Origin: Bradyrhizobium liaoningense | Lineage (GTDB): Bacteria; Pseudomonadota; Alphaproteobacteria; Rhizobiales; Xanthobacteraceae | Direction: 5' to 3' | Assembly (NCBI RefSeq): GCF_018130785.1 | Contig: NZ_JAFCJT010000002.1 | Coordinates: forward strand, 806,001 to 870,000 | DNA length: 64,000 nucleotides | In this document: positions 53,309 to 62,893 of the stretch, piece by piece | Position numbering within the stretch: the stretch's first letter is position 1 | Layout: each line of letters opens with the position of its first letter | Program-made: the position numbers and the translations under genes | The notes under the pieces: model-generated | What the model saw: only the letters and a program-made list of their open reading frames with translations | Databases searched by the model: none | Told to the model about the DNA's origin: nothing

Positions 53309-54552
53309 GCGAACAAATCCCGCGCCTTCAACAGCGCCTGTGCCAGATGATCGACTTCTTCCCGCGTATTATACATGCCGAACGACGCCCGGCAGGTGGC
53401 GGTCACGTTGAACCGCTCTAAAAGCGGCATCACGCAATGGGTGCCGGCGCGCACCGCGATGCCCTGGCGGTCGATCACGGTGGCGACGTCATGGGCGTGC
53501 GCGCCCTTGAGCTCGAAGGATATCACCGGGCCCTTGCCGCGGGCGGTGCCAATCAGCCGCAGCGAGTTGATCTCGCGTAAGCGCTCCTGGGCATAGGTGG
53601 TCAGATCGTGCTCGTGGGCGGCGATGCGCTCCTTGCCGATCGAATTGACGTAGTCGATGGCCGCGCCAAGGCCCACAGCCTCGACGATCGCGGGCGTGCC
53701 TGCCTCGAATTTGTGCGGGGGATCGCCATAGGTGACGACGTCGCGCGAGACCTCGCGGATCATCTCGCCGCCGCCATTATAGGGACGCATCGCGACGAGG
53801 TGGTCGTACTTGGCCCAGAGGATACCGATGCCGGTCGGCCCATAGACCTTGTGGCCGGTGAAGACGTAGAAGTCGCAGCCGAGATCCTGGACGTCGACGG
53901 GCAGATGCACCGCGCCCTGGCTGCCGTCGACCAGCACCGGGATGCCGCGGGCATGGGCGATCTTCACGACGTCCTTGATCGGCACGATGGTGCCGAGCGC
54001 GTTCGACATCTGCGTGATCGCCACCAGCTTGGTCTTGGCCGTGAGCAGCTTCTCGAATTCGTCGATGAGGAAATTGCCTTCGTCGTCGACCGGCGCCCAC
54101 TTGATCACGGCACCATGGCGCTCCCTGAGGAAATGCCACGGCACGATGTTGGAGTGGTGCTCCATGATCGAGATGACGATCTCATCGCCCTCTTTGATGT
54201 TCGGCTCGCCCCACGACGACGCGACGAGGTTGATCGCCTCCGTCGCGTTGCGGGTGAAGATGACCTCTTCAGTCCGCGGCGCATTGATGAACTGCGCCAC
54301 CTTGGTGCGGCCGCCCTCATAGGCTTCGGTCGCGGCATTGGCGAGGTAATGCAGGCCGCGATGCACGTTGGCGTATTCGGACGTATAGGCCTGCGTCATG
54401 CGGTCAAGCACGGCGCTCGGCTTCTGCGCGGAGGCGGCGTTGTCGAGATAGACCAGCGGCTTGCCGTAGACCTGCATCGCCAGCGCCGGAAAATCCTGAC
54501 GCACCCGCGCGACGTCATAGGCGCCGTTCTTGACTGCCGGATGCGTGCTCAT
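53305..54552 (-). CDS. sufS: Cysteine desulfurase SufS (class II)
   Basis: SufS removes sulfur from cysteine as a persulfide for the SUF system. The 415-aa PLP enzyme has PLP-lysine in TGHKVYGPTGIGILW, an NVHRGLHYLANAAT segment, and the catalytic Cys in RAGTHCVMPLLERF (near residue 369), the class II form. It overlaps sufD by 4 bp upstream and sufT by 4 bp downstream, showing tight operon coupling. A second, class I desulfurase gene begins the operon. Confidence 0.95.
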   Translation of the reverse strand: MSTHPAVKNGAYDVARVRQDFPALAMQVYGKPLVYLDNAASAQKPSAVLDRMTQAYTSEYANVHRGLHYLANAATEAYEGGRTKVAQFINAPRTEEVIFTRNATEAINLVASSWGEPNIKEGDEIVISIMEHHSNIVPWHFLRERHGAVIKWAPVDDEGNFLIDEFEKLLTAKTKLVAITQMSNALGTIVPIKDVVKIAHARGIPVLVDGSQGAVHLPVDVQDLGCDFYVFTGHKVYGPTGIGILWAKYDHLVAMRPYNGGGEMIREVSRDVVTYGDPPHKFEAGTPAIVEAVGLGAAIDYVNSIGKERIAAHEHDLTTYAQERLREINSLRLIGTARGKGPVISFELKGAHAHDVATVIDRQGIAVRAGTHCVMPLLERFNVTATCRASFGMYNTREEVDHLAQALLKARDLFA

Positions 54553-55853
54553 TGGCGTCGCTCCAGCCAGCGCTCGGCGATGCCGATCACGTGCTCGCGC
54601 AAGCCGTCATCGGCGATCTGCTCGATTGCCTCGCCCACGAAAGCCTGGATCAGCAGCGCCTGGGCCTGCTTCTCCGGCAGGCCGCGCGCCTTCAGATAGA
54701 ACAGCAAGCTGTCGTCCAGCGCGCCGGCAGTGGCGCCGTGGCCGCAGGAGACGTCGTCGGCGAAGATCTCGAGCTCGGGCTTGTTGTCGGCTTCAGCTTC
54801 GTCCGAGAGCAGCAGCGCGCGGGTCATCATCTTGCCGTCGGTCTTCTGCGCATCGGGACGGACGATGATGCGGCCCTGGAACACCGAATGGGCGCGATCG
54901 TCGATCACGGCACGGAAGACCTCGCGGCTGACGCAGTTCGGCACGGCATGATCGACCACCAGCGTGGTGTCGCCGTGCTCGGTCTTCTGCAACAGGTTCA
55001 CGCCGTTGACCGAGAGCTCGCTGCCCTCGCCCGCCAGCGTGATAAAGCCCTGCAAGCGGCTGACCGCGGCGCCGGTGGTCATGTTGAAGAAATTAAGCTT
55101 CGTGTTCGCGCCGACCGTGACGAACTGCGAGGTGACGTTGACCGCGTCGGGCGCATCGTCCAGCAGGCGGATATGCGCGACGTCGGCGTTGTCGCCGACC
55201 GAGACGATGACGGCGTCGTTGACCTGGTAAGCCTCGGCACCGGCCGCCACAAAGCTCTCGATGATGGTGGCACGAACGCCCTTCCCGATCGCGACCTGCG
55301 AACGGCTGAAAGCCGACGCGGACGAAGCGGTCGCGATGTGGATGATCTGGATCGGTGCGGACAGCTGCACGCCGTCGGCGATCGACAACACGACGCCGTC
55401 GGTGGCCAGCGCCGCATTCAGCGCGATCACGGCATCGGTGGACGCGGTCTTCAAAAGACCGGCATCCTTCTCCAGCGTCTCCCGCGACGTCTTGAAGCCT
55501 GCTTCAGAGGCCAGCGCCTTGACGTCCGAGAGATCGGCCGCGAACACGCCGTCGACGAGGACCAGCTTGCGGGCGCCCGCGATCGCATGCGCCTTCACCG
55601 CCTCTGCGGCGCGCTTCAGCGCAGCCGCATCGGGCGCGGCTGCCAGCGGCAGCACCTCGCCGACCAGCGCGCGCAGATCGGTGTATTTCCATTCCTCGAT
55701 CCGGCGATGGGGCAGGCCGAGACGCTCATAGGTCTCGAACGCCTCGCGACGCACTGCGATCACAGAAGGCGAACCCGGCAAGCGGCCTTCGGCGCTGGCG
55801 AAGAGATCGCTCACCGCGCGGCCGTTTCCGGTCTTTGCCACAGCAACGTTCAT
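54549..55853 (-). CDS. sufD: Fe-S cluster assembly protein SufD
   Basis: SufD pairs with SufB and SufC to form the cluster scaffold. The 434-aa protein has the IEEWKYTDLRAL segment near residues 43-54 and the C-terminal beta-helix with CGHGATAGALDDSLLFYLKARGLP near 362-385. The frame extends further to 56114 through sufC in another frame, but ATG 55851-55853 fits the family start (MNVAVAK). It starts 11 bp after the sufC stop and overlaps sufS by 4 bp. Confidence 0.93.
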   Translation of the reverse strand: MNVAVAKTGNGRAVSDLFASAEGRLPGSPSVIAVRREAFETYERLGLPHRRIEEWKYTDLRALVGEVLPLAAAPDAAALKRAAEAVKAHAIAGARKLVLVDGVFAADLSDVKALASEAGFKTSRETLEKDAGLLKTASTDAVIALNAALATDGVVLSIADGVQLSAPIQIIHIATASSASAFSRSQVAIGKGVRATIIESFVAAGAEAYQVNDAVIVSVGDNADVAHIRLLDDAPDAVNVTSQFVTVGANTKLNFFNMTTGAAVSRLQGFITLAGEGSELSVNGVNLLQKTEHGDTTLVVDHAVPNCVSREVFRAVIDDRAHSVFQGRIIVRPDAQKTDGKMMTRALLLSDEAEADNKPELEIFADDVSCGHGATAGALDDSLLFYLKARGLPEKQAQALLIQAFVGEAIEQIADDGLREHVIGIAERWLERRQ

Positions 55854-55864
55854 CGCAAAATTCC

Positions 55865-56617
55865 TTACGCGGCATCCTCGAACTGGGCGTAGCCGGACGC
55901 TTCCAGCTCGAGCGCCAGTTCCTTGCCGCCGCTCTTCACGACACGGCCCTTCGACATCACGTGCACCACGTCGGGCACGATGTAGTTGAGCAGCCGCTGA
56001 TAATGGGTGATGACGACCATCGCGCGCTTGGGCGAGCGCAGCGCGTTGACGCCATCGGCCGCAATGCGCAGCGCGTCGATGTCGAGACCGGAATCCATCT
56101 CGTCGAGGATGCACAGGCTGGGCTCGAACAGCGCCATCTGCAGCACCTCGTTGCGCTTCTTCTCACCGCCGGAGAAGCCGACATTGACGCCGCGCTTGAG
56201 CATGTCCTGCGGAATGTTCAGCGACTTCGAGACCTCGCGGACCTTCCTCAGGAAGTCCGGGGTCGAATATTCGCTCTCGCCACGCGCCTTGCGCTGCGCG
56301 TTCAGCGCGGTGCGCAGGAAGGTCATGGTGGCGACGCCGGGAATCTCGACCGGATACTGGAACGCCAGGAACACGCCCTTCGCGGCGCGCTCGTTGGGAT
56401 CCATCTCCAAGAGGTCCTCGCCCTTGAACAGGATCTGGCCGTCGGTGACCTCATAGCCGGGCTTGCCGGCGATGACGTGGGAGAGCGTCGACTTGCCGGA
56501 GCCGTTCGGCCCCATGATCGCGTGCACCTCGCCCTCGTTCACAGTCAGCGTCAGCCCGTGGAGGATCTCACGCTCCTCGACACGAACCTTCAGGTCTTTC
56601 ACTTCAAGCAAAGCCAT
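55865..56617 (-). CDS. sufC: Fe-S cluster assembly ATPase SufC
   Basis: The 250-aa ABC-type ATPase has Walker A GPNGSGKSTL near residues 34-43, signature SGGEKKRNEVLQ near 147-158, and Walker B LCILDEMDSGLD near 168-179. It drives SufBCD conformational change and acts in the cytosol. ATG 56617 (MALLEVKDL) fits; the frame extends to 56686 through a hairpin repeat. It is 132 bp from the sufB stop, with repeats in the gap. Confidence 0.95.
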   Translation of the reverse strand: MALLEVKDLKVRVEEREILHGLTLTVNEGEVHAIMGPNGSGKSTLSHVIAGKPGYEVTDGQILFKGEDLLEMDPNERAAKGVFLAFQYPVEIPGVATMTFLRTALNAQRKARGESEYSTPDFLRKVREVSKSLNIPQDMLKRGVNVGFSGGEKKRNEVLQMALFEPSLCILDEMDSGLDIDALRIAADGVNALRSPKRAMVVITHYQRLLNYIVPDVVHVMSKGRVVKSGGKELALELEASGYAQFEDAA

Positions 56618-56635
56618 TTTGATTTTCCATCTATC

Positions 56636-56743
56636 TCCTCGTCCTGAGGAGCGCCGAAGGCGCGTCTCGAAGGACCAGGCCAACAATCTTTCCTACGTCC
56701 ATCCTGCGAGACGGCCGCGTTCCGCGGCCTCCGCAGGATGAGG
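56636..56743. repeat. Hairpin repeats between sufB and sufC
   Basis: CATCCTGCG at 56700-56708 pairs with CGCAGGATG at 56732-56740 around a nested GGCCGCG/CGCGGCC stem. A related CCTCGTCCTGAGGAGCGCC phrase lies at about 56636-56655. They resemble dispersed rhizobial repeats and may form stable mRNA hairpins inside the suf transcript. Confidence 0.6.
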
Positions 56744-56749
56744 CCATAG

Positions 56750-58246
<1,497 letters not shown>

Positions 58247-58330
58247 TCTATCCTCCGCTCGCGGTTTCAAGGACCGCGGTGGATCAAACTTGGACGAGTA
58301 CTACGATGTTTTTTGGCAGAAAGCACGCGC

Positions 58331-58347
58331 TTAGAACCATTCAAGCC
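58331..58347. promoter_or_regulatory. Possible Irr-type (ICE-like) site upstream of sufB
   Basis: CTTAGAACCATTCAAGC matches the ICE pattern TTTAGAA-N3-TTCTAAA in 6 of 7 positions in the left half and 4 of 7 in the right. It lies 85 bp upstream of sufB, in the gap after the class I desulfurase. The match is only moderate. Confidence 0.3.
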
Positions 58348-58359
58348 GTGTTTCGTCGC

Positions 58360-59499
58360 TTAGCCTCTAAGTAGGGTATTACCAAGCTTTCGCCAAGCCT
58401 CTAACACCCTGTTGATGTCATCTGGTTCCGTGGACCAGCCCAGACTGAGACGCACCGCTCCTTGAGCAACGGTGGCATCATACCCCATCGCCGACAGCAC
58501 GTGAGACGGCTGCACTCTGCCCGATGAACAGGCCGAGCCTGAGGACACAGCCACGCCTTCGAGGTCGAAGCCGATCACAGCGGTCTCGGCCTTCAGGCCG
58601 GGAGCAGTGAAAAGGATGGTATTTGGCAACCGCTTGATGTCAACCGAGAAGACCGTCGCGCCGGCGATCCCTCGAATACCGTTTTCCAAGGAGTCTCTGA
58701 GAGTTGCCATCCGCTCCGCATCCTCCGGCAGAGCCTGAAGGGCAGCTCTCACCGCTGCCCCGAAGCCGGCGATGCCAGCGACATTCTCGGTCCCCGCGCG
58801 CCGGCTCAGCTCCTGTCCGCCGCCCCGCAGCACTGGTTCCAGTCCAGTAATCCCCTCCGCAACGACCAGCGCGCCGACGCCCTTGGGGCCGCCGATCTTG
58901 TGTGCGGAAAAGCTTGCAAGGTCTGCGTCCACAGCCTTGATATCGAACGGGATTTTCCCCAACGCCTGGACCGCATCGACGTGCAGGAGCCCCCCTGCCT
59001 CGTGGACCATCCCGGCGGCCGCTGCGACCGGCTGAATTGCGCCTGTCTCGTTGTTCGCGGCCATGATGGAGACCAGAGCCGGCGGGCCGTCGACAAGCAA
59101 CGCCTTCAGACGGTCGAGGTCGATGACGCCGGCGCGTGTGACCGGGATCTGGCTGACCTTGTCCGCCGGGAACCGGCCGCCTGACAGCACCGAGGCATGC
59201 TCGATGGACGAAATCAGAAGCCGCTCGACAGGGCCGCCGGACGGTCTCCGCAGACCCGGCGACAGCGCCAGCGCGTTGGCCTCGGTCCCCGCGGACGTAA
59301 AGACGACGTTCCGCGGCAGCGCGCCGACGGCCGCTGCAAGCGTGGCCCGGGCCTCCTCGACCAGCCGGCGCGCCTCGCGCCCTTCGGCATGGACCGAGGA
59401 CGGATTGCCGATCAGCTCCCAGGCTGCAAGCATCGCGGTCCGCGCTTCAGCACGCATCGGCGTGGTCGCATTCCAATCGAGATAGACACGGTGCGGCAT
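58360..59499 (-). CDS. Cysteine desulfurase, NifS/IscS-like (class I)
   Basis: The 379-aa PLP enzyme has a PLP-lysine in SFSAHKIGGPKGVGALV near residues 194-210 and the active-site Cys in SSGSACSSGRVQPSH, the class I mobile-loop form. It provides sulfur for iron-sulfur clusters or thiolation. It is the first gene of the suf cluster and has a class II partner (sufS) at the other end, an arrangement of two desulfurases in one operon seen in alphaproteobacteria. Confidence 0.92.
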   Translation of the reverse strand: MPHRVYLDWNATTPMRAEARTAMLAAWELIGNPSSVHAEGREARRLVEEARATLAAAVGALPRNVVFTSAGTEANALALSPGLRRPSGGPVERLLISSIEHASVLSGGRFPADKVSQIPVTRAGVIDLDRLKALLVDGPPALVSIMAANNETGAIQPVAAAAGMVHEAGGLLHVDAVQALGKIPFDIKAVDADLASFSAHKIGGPKGVGALVVAEGITGLEPVLRGGGQELSRRAGTENVAGIAGFGAAVRAALQALPEDAERMATLRDSLENGIRGIAGATVFSVDIKRLPNTILFTAPGLKAETAVIGFDLEGVAVSSGSACSSGRVQPSHVLSAMGYDATVAQGAVRLSLGWSTEPDDINRVLEAWRKLGNTLLRG

Positions 59500-59846
59500 A
59501 AGGTATTATATTACTCCACGGATCGGGCTGGTGCACCCGCCCTGGGGCCCGACATGGGCCCCTGTGCAGCGCTTGGCAACCTCGATTCCGAATCCCCATC
59601 GCGCAATGACGCCGCCATGACACGCTAACATCTTGAGCCCATTGGGCGATGTTCAAGATGCTTGCTTTTTGACCCACGCCTCATGTTAGAACGCGCGCGT
59701 CAGTTCGCTGCGCGCCGCTCGCGCATCATCCGAGGGCGCCGCTCCACCCTTCCATTCGCGGTTTGATCGGCAGGAGCAGCCGAGGAAGTCCGCACAATCG
59801 GTTGATTGCTGAAGACCGTCTTCAAGGGATCAATCAAGAGATCATC
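59500..59846. other. Divergent intergenic region (desulfurase / hydrolase)
   Basis: This 347-bp gap should hold the promoter of the suf operon and that of the hydrolase gene. It contains an inverted repeat, CATCTTGA at 59629-59636 with TCAAGATG at 59653-59660. In the plus direction the right arm is followed by CTTGCTTTTT, like a weak terminator. No IscR-type gene is present. No ORF is supported. Confidence 0.5.
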
Positions 59847-60494
59847 ATGCCTGAAGTCATTTTCACCGGCCCTGCTGGCCGTCTCGAAGGCCGCTATCAC
59901 CCGGCCAAGCAGAAGAACGCGCCGATCGCGATGATCCTGCATCCGCATCCGCAGTTCCACGGCACGATGAACCATCAGATCGTGTACCAGTGCTACTACG
60001 CCTTCGCGCATCGCGGCTTCTCGGTGCTACGTTTCAACTTCCGCGGCGTCGGCCGCAGCCAGGGCTCGTTCGACCACGGCACCGGCGAATTGTCGGACGC
60101 GGCCGCCGCCCTCGACTGGGCGCAGACCATCAATCCCGAGGCACGCGCCTGCTGGGTCGCCGGCTTCTCCTTCGGCGCCTGGATCGGCATGCAGCTTTTG
60201 ATGCGCCGTCCCGAGGTCGAGGGTTTCATCTCGATCGCGCCGCCCGCCAACCTCTATGACTTCTCGTTCCTCGCGCCCTGCCCCTCGTCGGGGCTCATCG
60301 TGCACGGCGAGAAGGATGCGGTGGTGCCGCCCAAGGACGTCAACACGCTGGTCGAGAAGCTGAAGACGCAGAAGGGCATCGTGATCGACCAGCAGGTCAT
60401 CCCCGGCGCCAACCACTTCTTCGACGCCAAGCTCGAGCCGCTGATGGAAACCATCACGGCCTATCTCGACATGCGTCTGGCCAACGTGCGCTAA
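59847..60494 (+). CDS. Alpha/beta hydrolase
   Basis: The 215-aa protein has an alpha/beta-hydrolase fold with the nucleophile elbow GFSFGAW (Ser near residue 112), oxyanion region ILHPHPQFHGTM near 29-40, an Asp near VHGEKDAVVPP (about 157) and a His near PGANHFFDA (about 193). Members are esterases or peptidases of the dienelactone-hydrolase-like type. ATG 59847 fits the fold start; the frame extends to 59763. Convergent with the SMR gene. Substrate unknown. Confidence 0.88.
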   Translation: MPEVIFTGPAGRLEGRYHPAKQKNAPIAMILHPHPQFHGTMNHQIVYQCYYAFAHRGFSVLRFNFRGVGRSQGSFDHGTGELSDAAAALDWAQTINPEARACWVAGFSFGAWIGMQLLMRRPEVEGFISIAPPANLYDFSFLAPCPSSGLIVHGEKDAVVPPKDVNTLVEKLKTQKGIVIDQQVIPGANHFFDAKLEPLMETITAYLDMRLANVR

Positions 60495-60814
60495 GCGACC
60501 TTTAGCGCGACGATCCCCAACAGCACGAGCGCGATGCCCGCAAGCTTCATCGCGCTCAACGGCTCGCCGAACAGCACCACCCCCATAGCGAAGGTGCCGG
60601 CGGCGCCGATGCCGGTCCACACCGAATAGGCGACGCCGACCTCCAGCTCCTTCAAAGCGCGTCCGAGCAGGAAGACGAAGGCGGCGAGCAGCACGAGCGA
60701 AACCACGCTCCAGCCCGTGCGCGTGTAGCCTTCCGCATATTTCATCGAGATGGCCCAGCCGACATCGAGCGCACCGGCGATCACCAGCATCAGCCAGGCC
60801 ATGGATTGCGACAT
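60491..60814 (-). CDS. SMR-family small multidrug transporter (SugE/EmrE-like)
   Basis: The 107-aa protein has four membrane helices, with MAWLMLVIAGALDVGWAISMKY near residues 5-26 where the conserved Glu of EmrE would sit; here the position has Asp (LDVGW), as in SugE-like and variant members. The last helix has LAGIALVLLGIVALKV. SMR proteins export quaternary cations or guanidinium. ATG 60814 is chosen because it starts the first helix; a longer start overlaps the GST gene. Confidence 0.87.
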   Translation of the reverse strand: MSQSMAWLMLVIAGALDVGWAISMKYAEGYTRTGWSVVSLVLLAAFVFLLGRALKELEVGVAYSVWTGIGAAGTFAMGVVLFGEPLSAMKLAGIALVLLGIVALKVA

Positions 60815-60824
60815 CGGCGTTCGC

Positions 60825-61502
60825 TCAGGCCGCAAGCTTCAGCAGATGCGCGTCGTGGCGCACGAGGAAGGCACGCAGCAACTGCGGATAGTCTGCGCCG
60901 ACCGCGGTGCGGACGCTCGGACGCTTTGCCAGCTCGGCACGCCAGGCGCGGACCTTCGGCAGATCGCTGAAGATGCCGAGCTCGGTCAGCTCGTCGAACA
61001 GGTCGAAATAGCGGAAGACGGGTGCGAACACTGCATCCACGAGGCTGAATGCCTCGCTTGCAAAGTACGGACCCGAGCCTAGCGCGGCTTCCACGCGCGC
61101 GAATTTGGCCATGAGCGCCTGGCGTTTGCTTTCAAACGTCGCCGGGTCGGTCGTGGTCTCCAAGCCCCAGAGGTCGCCGAGGATCGCAGAGCCGAACTCC
61201 ATCCAGGCGCGATGCTCGGCGCGCTTCAACGCATCGGCCGGATGCAGCTTGAGGCCTGCCTGCGTCTCCTCGATGTACTCGCAGATCACGTTGCTCTCGA
61301 ACAGCGCGACCTCGCTCTTGTCCGTCGCCACCACCAGCACCGGCACCTTGCCGAGTGGCGACAGTTTGAGAAACCAGTCGGGCTTGTTGGCGAGATCGAT
61401 GTCGACCCGCTCGAACGGCACGCCTTTCTCTTTGAGCGCGATGACAGCACGCTGCACATAGGGACAAAGCTTGTGGCTGATCAGCTTGAGCGAGGTGGTC
61501 AT
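60825..61502 (-). CDS. Glutathione S-transferase-family protein
   Basis: The 225-aa protein has an N-terminal thioredoxin-like domain (SHKLCPYVQRAVIALKEKGV near residues 8-27) and a helical C-terminal domain (ALGSGPYFASEAFSLVDAVFAPVFRYFD). Residue Cys12 in LCPYVQ suggests an Omega- or Beta-like class. It conjugates glutathione or acts as a reductase. ATG 61502 follows GGGATCGTTGTC; an upstream frame to 61556 is unsupported. Upstream of the SMR gene and probably co-transcribed. Confidence 0.9.
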   Translation of the reverse strand: MTTSLKLISHKLCPYVQRAVIALKEKGVPFERVDIDLANKPDWFLKLSPLGKVPVLVVATDKSEVALFESNVICEYIEETQAGLKLHPADALKRAEHRAWMEFGSAILGDLWGLETTTDPATFESKRQALMAKFARVEAALGSGPYFASEAFSLVDAVFAPVFRYFDLFDELTELGIFSDLPKVRAWRAELAKRPSVRTAVGADYPQLLRAFLVRHDAHLLKLAA

Positions 61503-61625
61503 GACAACGATCCCGGCGGTTGGATGCAACTCCACCGAAGATAGATGCATTTGCATGTATTCGTCAAGATCAATGCACTTGCATTAATCAGCCGTGACCT
61601 CGGGCCGTGACGTCAGGCCGAGACG

Positions 61626-62729
61626 TCAGGGCCTGGCGATCACCCCGCCCGTCATCGGCATCGGCACGCCCGTGGTGGCCGGGTAGGACAGCGGCAGGCC
61701 CTTGAGGCCGCGAGCGGCAAGGAAGCCGAAGGCTTGCGCCTCGATGGCGTCGGAGGCCCAGCCGAGCGTTTCGGCGGCCTCGACGGTGGCCGAGCCCACC
61801 CGCTCGCGAAGCATGCGCAGCATGGTGAGGTTGCGGGCGCCGCCGCCGCAAACGATCCAGCTTCGCGGCCGGCGCGGCAAGAGCGGGATGATCCGGGCGA
61901 TCGCGGCCGCGGTGAAGGCGGTCAGCGTCGCAGCGCCGTCGGCCGGCGGGACATCGCCAAGCCTGAGTGCGCCAAAGTCGTTGCGGTCGAGCGATTTCGG
62001 CGGCGGGCCTGCGAAGAACGGCAGCTCCAGCGCTCGCGCGATCCAGGCCTCGTCCGCCTTGCCGAGCGCTGCGAACTTGCCTTCCGCATCGAACGCCTGG
62101 TTCATGGTTCGGTACATGAAATCGTCGAGCAGCGCGTTGCCGGGCCCGGTGTCGCAGGCGATCAGCGTGTCGTTGCCGTCGATATAGGTGATGTTGGAGA
62201 CGCCGCCGATATTGACGACGACGACCGGCCCCTCGCGCTCCAGTGAATGGACGAGCGCCCGGTGGTAGACCGGCACGAACGGCGCGCCCTGCCCGCCGGC
62301 CTCGACATCGGCGGCGCGGAAGTCGTGCATCACGGGGATATGGATCGCTTTCGCCAGCGCCGTCGCATCGCCGATCTGGACAGTCAGCCGTCGCTCAGGG
62401 CGATGCAGCACCGTCTGGCCGTGGAAGCCGACGATGTCGATCTCCTCCGGCTTCATCCGGTTCTGGGCGATGAAGGCAGCCACAGCCTCGGCATGGGCCA
62501 GCGTCACCGCGCGCTCGGCCTCGGCTAGAATGCCCGGGCGGGCGTCGCGTCGTGGCAGGTGCACGGCCTCGCTCAGCGCCTGGCGCAGCAAATTGCGCTC
62601 CGCCGGACTGTAGGCCCGGTAACCGGACGGCCCGAACGCCTTCACTTGCTTTCCGTCGGTTTCGATCAGCGCGACATCCACCCCGTCCAGCGAGGTGCCG
62701 CTCATCAAACCGAGTGCCGTCAACATCAT
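61626..62729 (-). CDS. anmK: Anhydro-N-acetylmuramic acid kinase
   Basis: AnmK phosphorylates and hydrolyses anhydroMurNAc from peptidoglycan recycling to MurNAc-6-phosphate. The 367-aa protein has the family signatures GLMSGTSLDGVDVALI near residues 7-22, GFHGQTVLHRP near 98-108 and a CDTGPGNALLDDFM segment near 186-199. Full normal length. It is divergent from tyrS, a common order in rhizobia. Confidence 0.95.
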   Translation of the reverse strand: MMLTALGLMSGTSLDGVDVALIETDGKQVKAFGPSGYRAYSPAERNLLRQALSEAVHLPRRDARPGILAEAERAVTLAHAEAVAAFIAQNRMKPEEIDIVGFHGQTVLHRPERRLTVQIGDATALAKAIHIPVMHDFRAADVEAGGQGAPFVPVYHRALVHSLEREGPVVVVNIGGVSNITYIDGNDTLIACDTGPGNALLDDFMYRTMNQAFDAEGKFAALGKADEAWIARALELPFFAGPPPKSLDRNDFGALRLGDVPPADGAATLTAFTAAAIARIIPLLPRRPRSWIVCGGGARNLTMLRMLRERVGSATVEAAETLGWASDAIEAQAFGFLAARGLKGLPLSYPATTGVPMPMTGGVIARP

Positions 62730-62893
62730 GGATCAGCGTCCTCAAAAGATCCCTCCGGCATGCCGATCTTGTGCCAGAGGGACACATCTTATAATGCCAC
62801 AGCGCCAAATGGCGGGCAGCAACCGAGTTCCCACGGAAGACCCTTAAATTGCTCCCGAAACAGTAAACCAAGAATTGTCAGGCACGCCGACAG

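Noticed and set aside
54549..56114. 521-aa start for SufD
   Set aside because: The first 87 codons lie within sufC in another frame; the family start is at 55853.
59629..59670. Terminator for a plus-strand gene upstream of the hydrolase
   Set aside because: The hairpin and T-run are weak and there is no plus-strand gene upstream to terminate; kept only as an inverted repeat.
59700..60011. 103-aa minus-strand frame near the hydrolase start
   Set aside because: It overlaps the hydrolase gene antisense, and the translation looks like random GC-rich sequence.
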